The position numbers and the translations under genes were made by a program. Of a stretch of DNA of 64,000 bases, positions 8,609 through 16,679 are shown piece after piece; the first letter of the stretch is position 1, and each line of letters starts with the position of its first letter. The stretch is from assembly GCF_001612665.1 (NCBI RefSeq), contig NZ_BDAX01000015.1:1-64000 (forward strand), in the 5' to 3' direction. This DNA comes from Nocardia alba NBRC 108234 (GTDB taxonomy: Bacteria > Actinomycetota > Actinomycetes > Mycobacteriales > Mycobacteriaceae). The notes beneath the pieces were generated by a model that made no database searches, had not been told where the DNA came from, and saw only the letters and a list, made by a program, of their open reading frames with translations.

Positions 8609-10573
8609 TCACCACAAAGTCGAAGCGGCCTCGCTCCCCTCGTCCTCCTGCAAACCGGTCGGGCAGTAGTTGCTCAGCGGGCAACTTCCGCAGATTGGCT
8701 GCTTGTCGCGACACATGTTCTCACCGATAAACCTGATGGCGGCCATGCGCACCGGTGCATCATGACCAGCGCCGAGCAGCTTGATGAGGTTGAGCCGACC
8801 CTCCGTCAGCCGGTTGGTCAGGTGGGATTCATTCTGCTGAACCCTCGCGGCGACCCGCAGCGCGCTCTGGCTGACCAGCATTATGTCGCCGCCTGCCAGG
8901 AGCCTGAACAACGCCAGCTCCGCCGGTTTGAGCCCCATCTCCTTGCTGTGAGAGAGAACCGAATCCGCGTTCACCCAGACTTCGGGCTTACCGACGACCG
9001 GGCCGAGGCGGGACTCTAGGCGCTTGCATAGCGCGACCGTAGGCGCGGCGTTCCTAAGGGCTATATAGACGTCCTGCGACAGTTCTCTATGCCCGGCGAC
9101 CATGTCCATCACATTGGAGAGCTGCTTCATCCGCAGCTTGCTTCCTGAGAGAACCGCCATGACAAGAGCTCCAAGCGGCTTCATCTTCCGGCCACCGGGA
9201 AACTGGTACCACTGTTTGCCAGCACGCTGTTCCTTGGCCCAACGGGTCAGTTCCTCACGCAGTTTCGGCCATTTGTCTACGGCCTCGTCTCCGGCGGGAA
9301 CATCCTGAACCAAGAGCACCCGAGCGGCAGCCTCGCCCAATAGAGGCGGAACCGCGTTGCCGATCTGACGAAAGGCGTCACTCCGTGTACCGGCGAACCG
9401 GAATCGGTCCGGGAAGGTCTGTATTCTTGCGGCTTCACGAACGGTCAATGTTCGCGCTTCTTTAGGATGAATGTACCAATAACCATCCTTGGCGATGTGT
9501 GCCGTGATGGTGCGGCTTAACTCCTCCCAGTCCAGCTTCTTGTACTTATCCGTGAACTGCTCCGCATCGTACCGCTGAAACTCCTTCTCGTCCTCTTTCA
9601 GCATCTCGCCAAGTTCGGAATAGAGGGTTTTGGAGTCCATGATAGTGAAGATTCTGAAGTCGTCTTCGCGGACCCGTCGCGTCATATGGTCGTGAACTAC
9701 GCCCTTGGTTGCTCTTCGGCGCATCTCCTTCGCGAAGGGAGAAGGCTTGGGATCCTGCTGTTCGTCGTATTCACAGAGTCGGCCACCCAGCGGCAGCAAG
9801 GGTTGCGGATCGAGGTCGGGGAGATCCCCGATCGCCTCATGAAGGGTTGTCTGCTTCTTGGACTTGCCCCACTCAAAACTGCCACCGTCCCTCCGCGCAA
9901 GAAGGATCAGACGCTTCCGGTGTTGCGGTACGCGATAATTCCACGCATCCACAAGACGTACCTGCGTAGTGTAACCAAGGCTCTCCAGCTTATCCTCGAT
10001 AATGCGGATCACGCTGAAATCATCACCTAGCCCCATATCCGGTACGTTTTCCATGAGTACAGCACGAGGAAACAGGTGCTCGACCACATCCACATAGGCG
10101 CGCCAGAGTTCCTTACGGAGATCATGTGAGGCCCGGTTATGGTATTCGACCAAGTGCCGAATTTTGCTGCGTCCGGCGCGACTGAACGGCTGACAGGGGG
10201 GACCCCCGGCGAGGAGATCGATATCGGCGCCGGAATCCAGGATTCGCTGCACGAACTCGTGTCGCTGGACGTCATCCCCGAGATCGAGGCACAGGCTCAT
10301 CCCAGGGAAGTTCGCCGCGTGCGTCTCAAGAGCCCGTTGGTCGACGTCCACGGCCGCAGCGGTGGTCCATCCGGCCCGCTCCAGCCCTAGGCTCAGCCCC
10401 CCAGCACCTGAGAAGAGGTCAACGGCCAGACGCTTATCCTTGCCGTATCCGGACTGGACCCACTTGTCGAAATCCTCCGGCTCGCAGTAGTGCCTGTGCT
10501 GGTTCAGTTTGAGGTAGTCACTCCGCTCCAAGGGCACCCCATACGTGCTTTTTGCCCCCTTCTCCTTCACCAC
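8609..10573 (-). CDS. C5-cytosine DNA methyltransferase fused to an endonuclease III-like [4Fe-4S] domain
   Basis: 654 aa from a GTG preceded by GGAGGAG. Methylase motifs: I DLFSGAGG (52-59), IV GGPPCQPFS with catalytic Cys127, VI ENV (175-177), VIII QHRKR, X QIGNAVPP. The C-terminal 170 residues are unusual. KEMGLKPAELAL (544-555) resembles an HhH motif with Lys549. VSQSALRVAARV (567-578) aligns with VDTHVxRVxxRL of EndoIII but has Ser568 where the catalytic Asp belongs. CRDKQPICGSCPLSNYC (621-637) is the C-x6-C-x2-C-x5-C cluster loop. It modifies host DNA for the adjacent system. The fused domain may only recognise DNA. The start codon is less certain than the frame. Confidence 0.88.
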   Translation of the reverse strand: MVKEKGAKSTYGVPLERSDYLKLNQHRHYCEPEDFDKWVQSGYGKDKRLAVDLFSGAGGLSLGLERAGWTTAAAVDVDQRALETHAANFPGMSLCLDLGDDVQRHEFVQRILDSGADIDLLAGGPPCQPFSRAGRSKIRHLVEYHNRASHDLRKELWRAYVDVVEHLFPRAVLMENVPDMGLGDDFSVIRIIEDKLESLGYTTQVRLVDAWNYRVPQHRKRLILLARRDGGSFEWGKSKKQTTLHEAIGDLPDLDPQPLLPLGGRLCEYDEQQDPKPSPFAKEMRRRATKGVVHDHMTRRVREDDFRIFTIMDSKTLYSELGEMLKEDEKEFQRYDAEQFTDKYKKLDWEELSRTITAHIAKDGYWYIHPKEARTLTVREAARIQTFPDRFRFAGTRSDAFRQIGNAVPPLLGEAAARVLLVQDVPAGDEAVDKWPKLREELTRWAKEQRAGKQWYQFPGGRKMKPLGALVMAVLSGSKLRMKQLSNVMDMVAGHRELSQDVYIALRNAAPTVALCKRLESRLGPVVGKPEVWVNADSVLSHSKEMGLKPAELALFRLLAGGDIMLVSQSALRVAARVQQNESHLTNRLTEGRLNLIKLLGAGHDAPVRMAAIRFIGENMCRDKQPICGSCPLSNYCPTGLQEDEGSEAASTLW

Positions 10574-11130
10574 TACCCACTCCTCCACACTTGCCAACCT
10601 GAACGAGCTCCAAGAGATCACGTACAACACCTCGGAGGCAAGGATTCTGGCACGTCCGCGCCGCCGTGAATCCTCGACTGCCACGCGGGCGACCTGCTGT
10701 CGAAAACACTGCCGCTCACCCACTGCGCCTCCGCAGATGACCTGGGGCAGTGTCCTGATCCTGAATCGCTCATGCTAGTGGACACCTCATGCACCGCGCG
10801 TGACCACCCGGTGGCGAGTCCATGGAGGTGGTGTATGAACCGTGCTGGATCGGCTAGAGACTGGGGCTGAACGATGAGGTGACCATGTCCACCCGTCCGT
10901 GCAGCGGCCCTCCTCTCGGTGCGGATGGTGGACATCGCTGGTGAACCTGTCAGACTCGGATGGTGAATCTATCTGGCACAGTCGATGCGCTTAAAATGAC
11001 TGGACCACAACAGCGTTCGGCCGCCAAGAGTTGCACCAACGCTTGGCTTAAGAAAGTGCACGCTATTGCACGGCCGCATACTTTGCCAGCCACTGTGCTA
11101 TGCACGTCTAGACAATGGCAATGGGCTGCA
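10574..11130. promoter_or_regulatory. divergent intergenic region with a long inverted repeat
   Basis: About 560 bp between the divergently transcribed methylase and the HEPN-motif gene. It contains a 14-bp imperfect inverted repeat, ATGTCCACC at 10885 and GGTGGACAT ending at 10935, extended by CGTCCG/CGGAT. This could be an operator or a bidirectional hairpin. No other gene is supported, though the HEPN-motif gene could start as early as 10960. Confidence 0.4.
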
Positions 11131-12987
11131 ATGGATAGCGGCGTCGACTTTTTCTGGGACGACCTGAACACCTCCGTCGACCAAGTCGCCAGCGTAGTTT
11201 GCGAGCCCGCGTCAACGATCGGACGCGAACTTTTTCGTGCACTGACGCAACTTGGGGAGGCACACGACACGCTCCAAGCCAGGCTGTTCGAGGTCGGACG
11301 CTTCGTGCCGCCGTCCGAGCACCTAGCGGAGGGTCTGGATCTCGTCGCTAGCATGCAGCAGCTCGCTTGCAGCATCGTTGAGAACGTGATCAGCTGCCTT
11401 ATCGAGGGGCTGGATGGCGCCTACTGGGAAAAGTCGGGCGAGCTACATGATGAATACGCCCTGGCGCTCCAAAGGCTCACCGAACTCACAACTTTGGATC
11501 TAGACGACTCAGTTGAGATGCGTCTTCAACGTTCAATGGGGTTGTCCGCCGGAGAATTGCCAGCTGGTTCCGGCTTCACATTCCCTTCACGTCTGAGAGT
11601 GGCTTGGACCAAGCGGATCGACGAGCTCGACTCGCGTCTGCGCCGACAGGTGCCCCATTTGCTGAAGCCGGGACAAGAGTTGAGCTTCGAGGTACGACAC
11701 CACTTAACGGCTTTGCTGGCGACCACGCATGTGCTGCCCGCCCATCAAGCCGCTATGGCCAGCCGCGATCTGACACTCGCAGCGTTGGCTAAAGATCCCG
11801 CATACTGTGCCGAAATAATCGCGGAGCTCGTCAACGAGGAATCGGGACACTACGCTACCCATCGTCAAGTGCAGAGAGAAATTTCGGCATTCAAGAACGC
11901 GGATGATTCCGAGGATCGGATGGATCCGGCATGCAATCTCTACCAGCGAGTCGTCGAAGGCGATATCCGACGCATCGCTCGCCGCGTTCTTGGATTTCTG
12001 GGAGAAAGGCAAGACCGAAATGTAGTGCTGAAAACAATCGAGGACCGATTGTCCGCGAATATTGAGGAGCCCAGTTGCATCCTGCTGCTGTCGTGCATAA
12101 ATCGACAATGGCGGAACGCTATCGCCCATTCGCAGTTCCACTGGGACACGGTCAACCAGTGCATCTCGCTCGATGGTGAGCTCGCCTCACCTGAGGAATT
12201 AGCCGTCGCGGCGATACGTGCGATGGAAACCGGAGCTGGCTTCAACGCGGGCGTCGAGATCGCATTGAACGAATTCGATAGGACCTACTCGCAACCACCG
12301 CCTGTCGATCTACTGACCTGGGACATGCAGGTAGAACGCCGGATGGGAGCAAGCGGTATCGAGCTGCTTTCCGTGCGTCGATTCAGGAAATCGATGCAGA
12401 TGCATGTTCGACCACTGTCGATTGAAACATTTCGCGATCACCTCGTTGCCGTCCTAATGGCACGGCACGGCATTCCCGATATTGATACATGGGAGATAAA
12501 ACAAGTCGATCGGCCGGATATTGTATTGAAAAGCAGCGCATTGGACCTGGCCGAAACATTGATGGAGATCGACACAAATAGCGGCAAGTTTGTTCACCCG
12601 CATGCAGTTGAGATTATTCTATACGCGGAAGCGTCACTGAATTTTGGGCAGCAAGCTGAACAGGTCGCCATCGCTGTTCGACGCCTTTCATCAGCGATAA
12701 TTTTAGGCGAATTTGAAAGTTTTGAACGGCAGCGCATCACCGATGGTTTAACGTGCATCGTTGATGGGATGGTGGCAACGATCTCACTGCAAATCCGTGC
12801 GATCGAAAAGACTGCGACCTTGTTTGCCCATCCTGCCGCTGAGCATCTAATTTCTCATTCGAACATACTCCAGGCGCAGCTACAGGGACTGCATGTGGAC
12901 CCGGACACAACGCTACAGCAGACAGCGCAGCTTGCCATGACAGTTATCAGCGAAGGGGTGGTCGAGTTTCCTTGGCTGGATCTGTAA
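11131..12987 (+). CDS. large protein with a HEPN-like RNAIAH motif, function unknown
   Basis: 618 aa from the ATG at 11131; the frame is open from an ATG at 10960 and neither start has a good ribosome binding site. I do not recognise the overall family. The feature that stands out is NRQWRNAIAHSQFHWD, in which R328-N-A-I-A-H333 matches the Rx4-6H catalytic motif of HEPN ribonucleases. The rest is predicted mostly helical, without membrane segments or a signal peptide. The gene is visibly less GC-rich than the core region and has more A/T-ending codons, pointing to recent acquisition. Adjacent and divergent to the Mza-like operon, it could be an independent RNA-cleaving defence factor. This is inference from one motif and location. 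Confidence 0.75.
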   Translation: MDSGVDFFWDDLNTSVDQVASVVCEPASTIGRELFRALTQLGEAHDTLQARLFEVGRFVPPSEHLAEGLDLVASMQQLACSIVENVISCLIEGLDGAYWEKSGELHDEYALALQRLTELTTLDLDDSVEMRLQRSMGLSAGELPAGSGFTFPSRLRVAWTKRIDELDSRLRRQVPHLLKPGQELSFEVRHHLTALLATTHVLPAHQAAMASRDLTLAALAKDPAYCAEIIAELVNEESGHYATHRQVQREISAFKNADDSEDRMDPACNLYQRVVEGDIRRIARRVLGFLGERQDRNVVLKTIEDRLSANIEEPSCILLLSCINRQWRNAIAHSQFHWDTVNQCISLDGELASPEELAVAAIRAMETGAGFNAGVEIALNEFDRTYSQPPPVDLLTWDMQVERRMGASGIELLSVRRFRKSMQMHVRPLSIETFRDHLVAVLMARHGIPDIDTWEIKQVDRPDIVLKSSALDLAETLMEIDTNSGKFVHPHAVEIILYAEASLNFGQQAEQVAIAVRRLSSAIILGEFESFERQRITDGLTCIVDGMVATISLQIRAIEKTATLFAHPAAEHLISHSNILQAQLQGLHVDPDTTLQQTAQLAMTVISEGVVEFPWLDL

Positions 12988-13436
12988 CCCCGCCGGATGC
13001 TTGTCACATGCTTTCGCTATGGTCGATCTGGCCTGTTCCAGATGAAACTCGAGCAGGCCAGCTGGCCGGTCACGATCGACCTGAATGGCTGGTGTCTGAG
13101 CGACTTGTCTGGAATTCGGACGTCACGCGGCGGCCAGCCGATTCCAATCTGCGGTCTCGGTGTCGCGGCGACTACTGCCACAACACCTCTGCGCCACCCT
13201 CGCCGAACACTGCCCACCTTCGACAGGAATCCACTGCACCCCAACATGATCAACCCCGATCGTCGAATGTGGTACAGAGCCAGATTCAGCGCGCGCCGTC
13301 AAGACCAGCCATCGGTGTGCTGATCAGTTCAAATATGTAAGCGACTGCGTTATCTCCTGCGGGCGATACCGAGGTATGCGCCAGTGAGGCGGGAGAAAAA
13401 GGACGGATCAATTCGACACATATGACGAATCCGCGA
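12988..13436. other. non-coding or decayed stretch
   Basis: About 450 bp with no frame showing consistent coding character on either strand. It links the HEPN-motif gene to a truncated gene next to the insertion sequence and may contain worn remnants of former genes. Confidence 0.4.
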
Positions 13437-13744
13437 TCACTCGTAACGAATATATCGCAGTAGGTATGTCGCTATTTGATTGTCGACAGGTGTACCGTTG
13501 GTCACTTTGTACTGCGCCTGTGCGATGCCCATTGCCCATCGAATCCAGTCGCGCGCGAGATGTTCTTTTACTGGCTTCGCGTGTCCAAAGTAGATCCAGT
13601 TTCCCCTTTCTGTGCGTATTCGATTCAGATCGAGCCACGGCTCCAGCCAGTCGAGTGCTGGCTTGCTTCGCTTGAGAACTAAATCCCCCCACCAGCGAAT
13701 CTCACTGAATCCCCTCCATTCTTCGAAAGGCTCGCCATCCCACC
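13437..13744 (-). pseudogene. 3' part of a hypothetical gene truncated by an IS3 element
   Basis: The last 100 or so codons encode a credible protein rich in Trp and Arg (GEPFEEWRGFSEIRWWGDLV through DWIRWAMGIAQAQY to a natural stop). The upstream part of the frame runs into the inverted repeat and transposase of the IS at 13745, so the 5' end is lost. No matching 5' portion is visible on the far side of the IS. I do not recognise the family. Size and location beside Rhs debris suggest a former toxin-immunity or accessory gene. Confidence 0.55.
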
Positions 13745-13770
13745 TGAATCGTCCCGGTGAGTCCGGAGAC

Positions 13771-14790
13771 CTATCGGTGTGACAGCCTAACCGCGTGTTG
13801 GGCTGGGTGTTGAGCGTAGTGCGCGGCCTCCATCTCCGCTGGTGGGATGTCACCGCAATAGCGGTAGAGACGGCGACGGTTGAACCAGTCGACCCATTCC
13901 GCAGTCGCGAATTCCACGTGATCGACCGTGCGCCACGGGCCACGCGGCTTGATCAACTCGGTCTTGTAGAGCCCGTTGATCGTCTCGGCGAGCGCGTTGT
14001 CATAGCTCGATCCCGCCGCGCCGACACTGGGCTGGATCCCGGCCTCGGCAAGGCGTTCACTGAAGGCTATGGACGTGTATTGAGATCCCCTATCTGTATG
14101 GTGGACAACATCTTTCACGTCCCATCCCGCTCGTTCGCGGGTCCAGATCGCGTGTTCGATCGCGTCGAGCACCAACGCGGTCGTCATCGACGTGGACGTG
14201 CGCCAGCCCAGGATCCTTCGCGCGTAGGCGTCGATCACGAAGGCCACGTAGACCCAGCCCGACCAGGTCGACACATAGGTAATGTCGGCGACCCACAGCC
14301 GGTTCGGCGCAGCCGGCGCGAACCGCCGCTGCACCAGATCCGGCGGCCGGTCAGCGGCCGGATCCACAACGGTCGTGCGTTTGGTGCTGCCGCGGGTCAC
14401 GCCCCGCAGGCCGAGCTCGCGCATCAACCGTTCGACGGTGCAGCGGGCCACCCGATGGCCTTCCCTGTTCAGCTGCAGCCATACTTTCCGGGCACCGTAG
14501 ACGCCGAAATTCTCGCCGTGGACACGCGCGATCTGCGGCTTCAACTGTTCGTCGCGTTGCTCCCGCGTGCTGGCCGCTCGTTTGCGTTGTTCGTAATAGG
14601 TTGAGGTGGAAAAGTTTACGCCGAGATCACCGAGCGCGGCGCAGATCGACTCGACACCCCACCGCGGGCCACCGTGCTCGCGGCGGCCTTGGTGCTCGGT
14701 GACGAACCTGCAGATCAGCGTTGCGGCCGGTCGATCTCGGCCGCGAAGAAAGCTGACGCAGCTTTCAGGATCGCGTTGGCGCGCTTGAGT
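13771..14790 (-). CDS. IS3-family transposase OrfB (DDE integrase core)
   Basis: The integrase catalytic domain is complete. HTH_21-like region HGENFGVYGARKVWLQLNRE is followed by rve-core blocks RLWVADITYVST (first Asp), VVHHTDRGSQYTS (second Asp) and GSSYDNALAETINGLYKTEL (Glu). It catalyses IS excision and integration as the OrfAB fusion. OrfB has no clear start of its own; expression is expected by programmed -1 frameshifting from orfA near 14800. The stop lies just inside the left inverted repeat. It looks intact. Confidence 0.9.
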   Translation of the reverse strand, partial: TQARQRDPESCVSFLRGRDRPAATLICRFVTEHQGRREHGGPRWGVESICAALGDLGVNFSTSTYYEQRKRAASTREQRDEQLKPQIARVHGENFGVYGARKVWLQLNREGHRVARCTVERLMRELGLRGVTRGSTKRTTVVDPAADRPPDLVQRRFAPAAPNRLWVADITYVSTWSGWVYVAFVIDAYARRILGWRTSTSMTTALVLDAIEHAIWTRERAGWDVKDVVHHTDRGSQYTSIAFSERLAEAGIQPSVGAAGSSYDNALAETINGLYKTELIKPRGPWRTVDHVEFATAEWVDWFNRRRLYRYCGDIPPAEMEAAHYAQHPAQHAVRLSHR

Positions 14791-14815
14791 TCTGCGTTCT
14801 CGCGCCGCAACCGCT

Positions 14816-15031
14816 TCAACTCCGCCGACTCGTCCCAGGCCGCGCGCCGGCATCGACTTGGTCTTGGCGGACCCACTTACGGACGGTTTCGGCGGTTCCG
14901 ACGCCGAGCAGGTCGGCGACCGCGCCGATCGCGGCCCATTCCGACTCGTGCTGGTCGCGGACCTCGGCAACCATGCGGACGGCCCGCTCACGCAGTTCCG
15001 GAGGGTACTTCTTCGAACTCACGAACTTCAT
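14816..15031 (-). CDS. IS3-family transposase OrfA (helix-turn-helix)
   Basis: 71 aa: KKYPPELRERAVRMVAEVRD, then an HTH with AAIGAVADLLGVGTAETVRKW. This is the HTH_Tnp_1 DNA-binding domain that recognises the element's ends. A typical IS3 OrfA is nearer 90-100 aa and ends in a leucine zipper; the zipper-like residues (LKRLRRENAELKRANAIL) lie in another frame just past this ORF. Either there is a frameshift mutation or the ribosomal slip site is early. Confidence 0.75.
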   Translation of the reverse strand: MKFVSSKKYPPELRERAVRMVAEVRDQHESEWAAIGAVADLLGVGTAETVRKWVRQDQVDAGARPGTSRRS

Positions 15032-15079
15032 CCTTCCTCAGAAGATGAAGTCTCCCGACCCGCCGGGGCGATTCATAGT

Positions 15080-15352
15080 CCTTCGTCCCGGATTTCTCGG
15101 CCGCCTCATTCGGAGAGAAAGAGACCCGCAAGCCCGCGATCTGGCACTACCGCCACAACGCCTTCGACCAGCTCGCCGAAGTCGCCACCCTCACCGGGCC
15201 ACACCTACGACGCGTTCGGCCGCCGCTGCATATGCTACATAGAGACGTGGAAGGTGTTGCGGAAACTGCGATGCTGCCCATACTGGATCATTCGTCTTGT
15301 CAAACCGATCGGGGTGTCGCAGGAGTGTGAGCTCATTGCCTCGGCAACATGA
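15080..15352 (+). pseudogene. fragment of an Rhs/WapA-type polymorphic toxin repeat, frameshifted
   Basis: One frame encodes FGEKETRKPAIWHYRHNAFD followed by QLAEVATLTGP, which resembles an Rhs repeat (YRYDAFDQLxEVTTPDG). The following repeat half, TYDAFGRR, continues in another frame from 15203, so a frameshift separates them. The N-terminal shell and the C-terminal toxin tip are both missing. Left boundary is the IS right end. It explains the immunity-like gene immediately downstream. Confidence 0.55.
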
Positions 15353-15386
15353 AAAAGAATTCAAGGATTCGTGACCAGGAGAAATG

Positions 15387-15842
15387 ATGGTTGAGTTCAT
15401 TTTCAGGGTCCGCGATGACCTTCCGGAGGATGGATATTCGTTGGGCGACCTGGAAGTACTGGGTAACTCGGGGTCGGTTACCACTCGTGGTCTCGAGCAC
15501 CCTGATCAACGCATGATGGTGTATCCCTCCGCTGTTGCTCTCCTCTCTGAGGCTCGCTTGCTGGCCAGTCGTGGAAAAGGCAATGGGAGATTCGAAGGCT
15601 TTGGTTCCATGTTTGTGGTCGAGTTTTCACTTCAGAAGGGTCGTGTAGCTACCCGGCACGGGAATAGGGTGATTGATTCGACTCCGTTGCCAGAGTTTCT
15701 TTGCGCTATCCGTGATAGCGTCGAATCTCTGCATCGCCACGGTGTCGGTGCCATTGAAGGGGGTCATAAGGTATTGAATGCGATGGAGAAGGAGATGGAT
15801 TCGTTCGAATTGTGGCGAACATCTGTTAGCTTCAACGCATGA
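15387..15842 (+). CDS. hypothetical protein, candidate orphan immunity protein
   Basis: 151 aa from the ATG at 15387 (AGGAG 5 nt upstream); an ATG at 15384 is the alternative. No signal peptide or membrane segment. I recognise no family. Position directly behind an Rhs remnant, small size, soluble acidic composition and lower GC than the core fit a polymorphic-toxin immunity gene. If so, its cognate toxin tip is gone. The assignment is contextual only. Confidence 0.6.
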   Translation: MVEFIFRVRDDLPEDGYSLGDLEVLGNSGSVTTRGLEHPDQRMMVYPSAVALLSEARLLASRGKGNGRFEGFGSMFVVEFSLQKGRVATRHGNRVIDSTPLPEFLCAIRDSVESLHRHGVGAIEGGHKVLNAMEKEMDSFELWRTSVSFNA

Positions 15843-15988
15843 AATTGAATGATCGACGGAAGCGTTTGAGTTGTAGATCGGATGGTCGATGGACCCTTGG
15901 GCGTGCTGCCTATTCGACCTCCTCAACTCGAGGAAAGGGCGTTTTTCTGTTGAAGATTTGATGCCAGTCGGGTGGTACCATATGTGGC

Positions 15989-16231
15989 ATGATCAAGACT
16001 ACCGTGTACCTCCCGGACGAGCTCGAGGTTCGGCTCGATGCCGAGGCGCAGGCGACGGGGGTCAGTAAGGCTGAGCTCATTCGTCGCGGCATCGCGATGC
16101 TCCTCGACTCCTCCGATCGACCCAAGAGCGATGCGCCGCTGCCGGTGTTCCGTAGCGGCCGCACACGGTCTGCGGACGAGATGGGCGACGACGTGTATGC
16201 CCACATCAAGCAGCAGGCAGCGCGTCGGTGA
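15989..16231 (+). CDS. vapB: VapB-type ribbon-helix-helix antitoxin
   Basis: 80 aa. The N terminus MIKTTVYLPDELEVRLDAEA plus TGVSKAELIRRGIAMLL is a CopG/Arc-type ribbon-helix-helix domain that would bind its own promoter as a dimer. The C-terminal part (RSGRTRSADEMGDDVYAHIK) is the toxin-neutralising tail. No ribosome binding site precedes the ATG, and a TACCAT -10-like hexamer at 15976-15981 lies only 7 nt upstream, suggesting a leaderless mRNA. Its stop overlaps the vapC start by 4 bp (GTGA). Confidence 0.9.
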   Translation: MIKTTVYLPDELEVRLDAEAQATGVSKAELIRRGIAMLLDSSDRPKSDAPLPVFRSGRTRSADEMGDDVYAHIKQQAARR

Positions 16232-16662
16232 TCATCGTTGCCGATACCTCGGCGCTTTTCGCGGCGTTCGATGCTGACCAGGTCGAACATGCGCGGGCGG
16301 TCGAGGTCATGGAGTCCGAAATGCTGGTGATCTCGCCGCTGGTCCTGACGGAATTGGACCACCTCGTACACCGTGACCTCGGCTTCTCCGCCGCGATGCA
16401 GGTCACCGAGGCGTTGATGGCCCGCATGATCGACGGGCGGTATCGCCTGGCCGAACTCAAACATGTCGACCTGTCCGCCGCGCAGACGATCCGAGCCAAA
16501 TATGAGGCGCTTCGATTGGATCTGGCCGATGCGGTCGGTGTCGTCCTCGCCGACAAGTTCCGTACCGACACGGTGTTCACGCTGGATCAGCGCGACTTTC
16601 GCGCAATCGAACCACTGACCCCGGGAGTCTCTGCTTTCCGGATCTTGCCCGCTGACCTCTGA
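16228..16662 (+). CDS. vapC: VapC-type PIN-domain ribonuclease toxin
   Basis: 144 aa from a GTG overlapping the antitoxin stop. PIN-domain acidic residues are visible: Asp6 in VADTSALFAAF, Glu in LTELDHLV, Asp in LDLADAVGVVLAD and Asp in FTLDQRDF. VapC toxins cleave specific RNAs (tRNA or rRNA) when the labile antitoxin is lost. Catalytic positions look intact. The pair marks the right edge of the accessory region before the conserved RNase D gene. Confidence 0.92.
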   Translation: MIIVADTSALFAAFDADQVEHARAVEVMESEMLVISPLVLTELDHLVHRDLGFSAAMQVTEALMARMIDGRYRLAELKHVDLSAAQTIRAKYEALRLDLADAVGVVLADKFRTDTVFTLDQRDFRAIEPLTPGVSAFRILPADL

Positions 16663-16679
16663 TCGGCCGTAGCTGCGGG

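Larger units (their letters stand above)
13745..15075 (-). mobile_element. IS3-family insertion sequence, 1331 bp
   Basis: Bounded by 26-bp imperfect terminal inverted repeats beginning TGAATCG: 13745-13770 against the reverse complement of 15050-15075, with about 22 of 26 matches. It carries orfA and orfB in the usual overlapping arrangement. The bases outside the ends (ACC on the left, TAG on the right) are not a target-site duplication, so the element's flanks have been rearranged since insertion. Confidence 0.85.

Noticed and set aside
12972..13340. A 122-codon plus-strand frame after the HEPN-motif gene.
   Set aside because: Composition is inconsistent and no ribosome binding site or motif is present; treated as non-coding.
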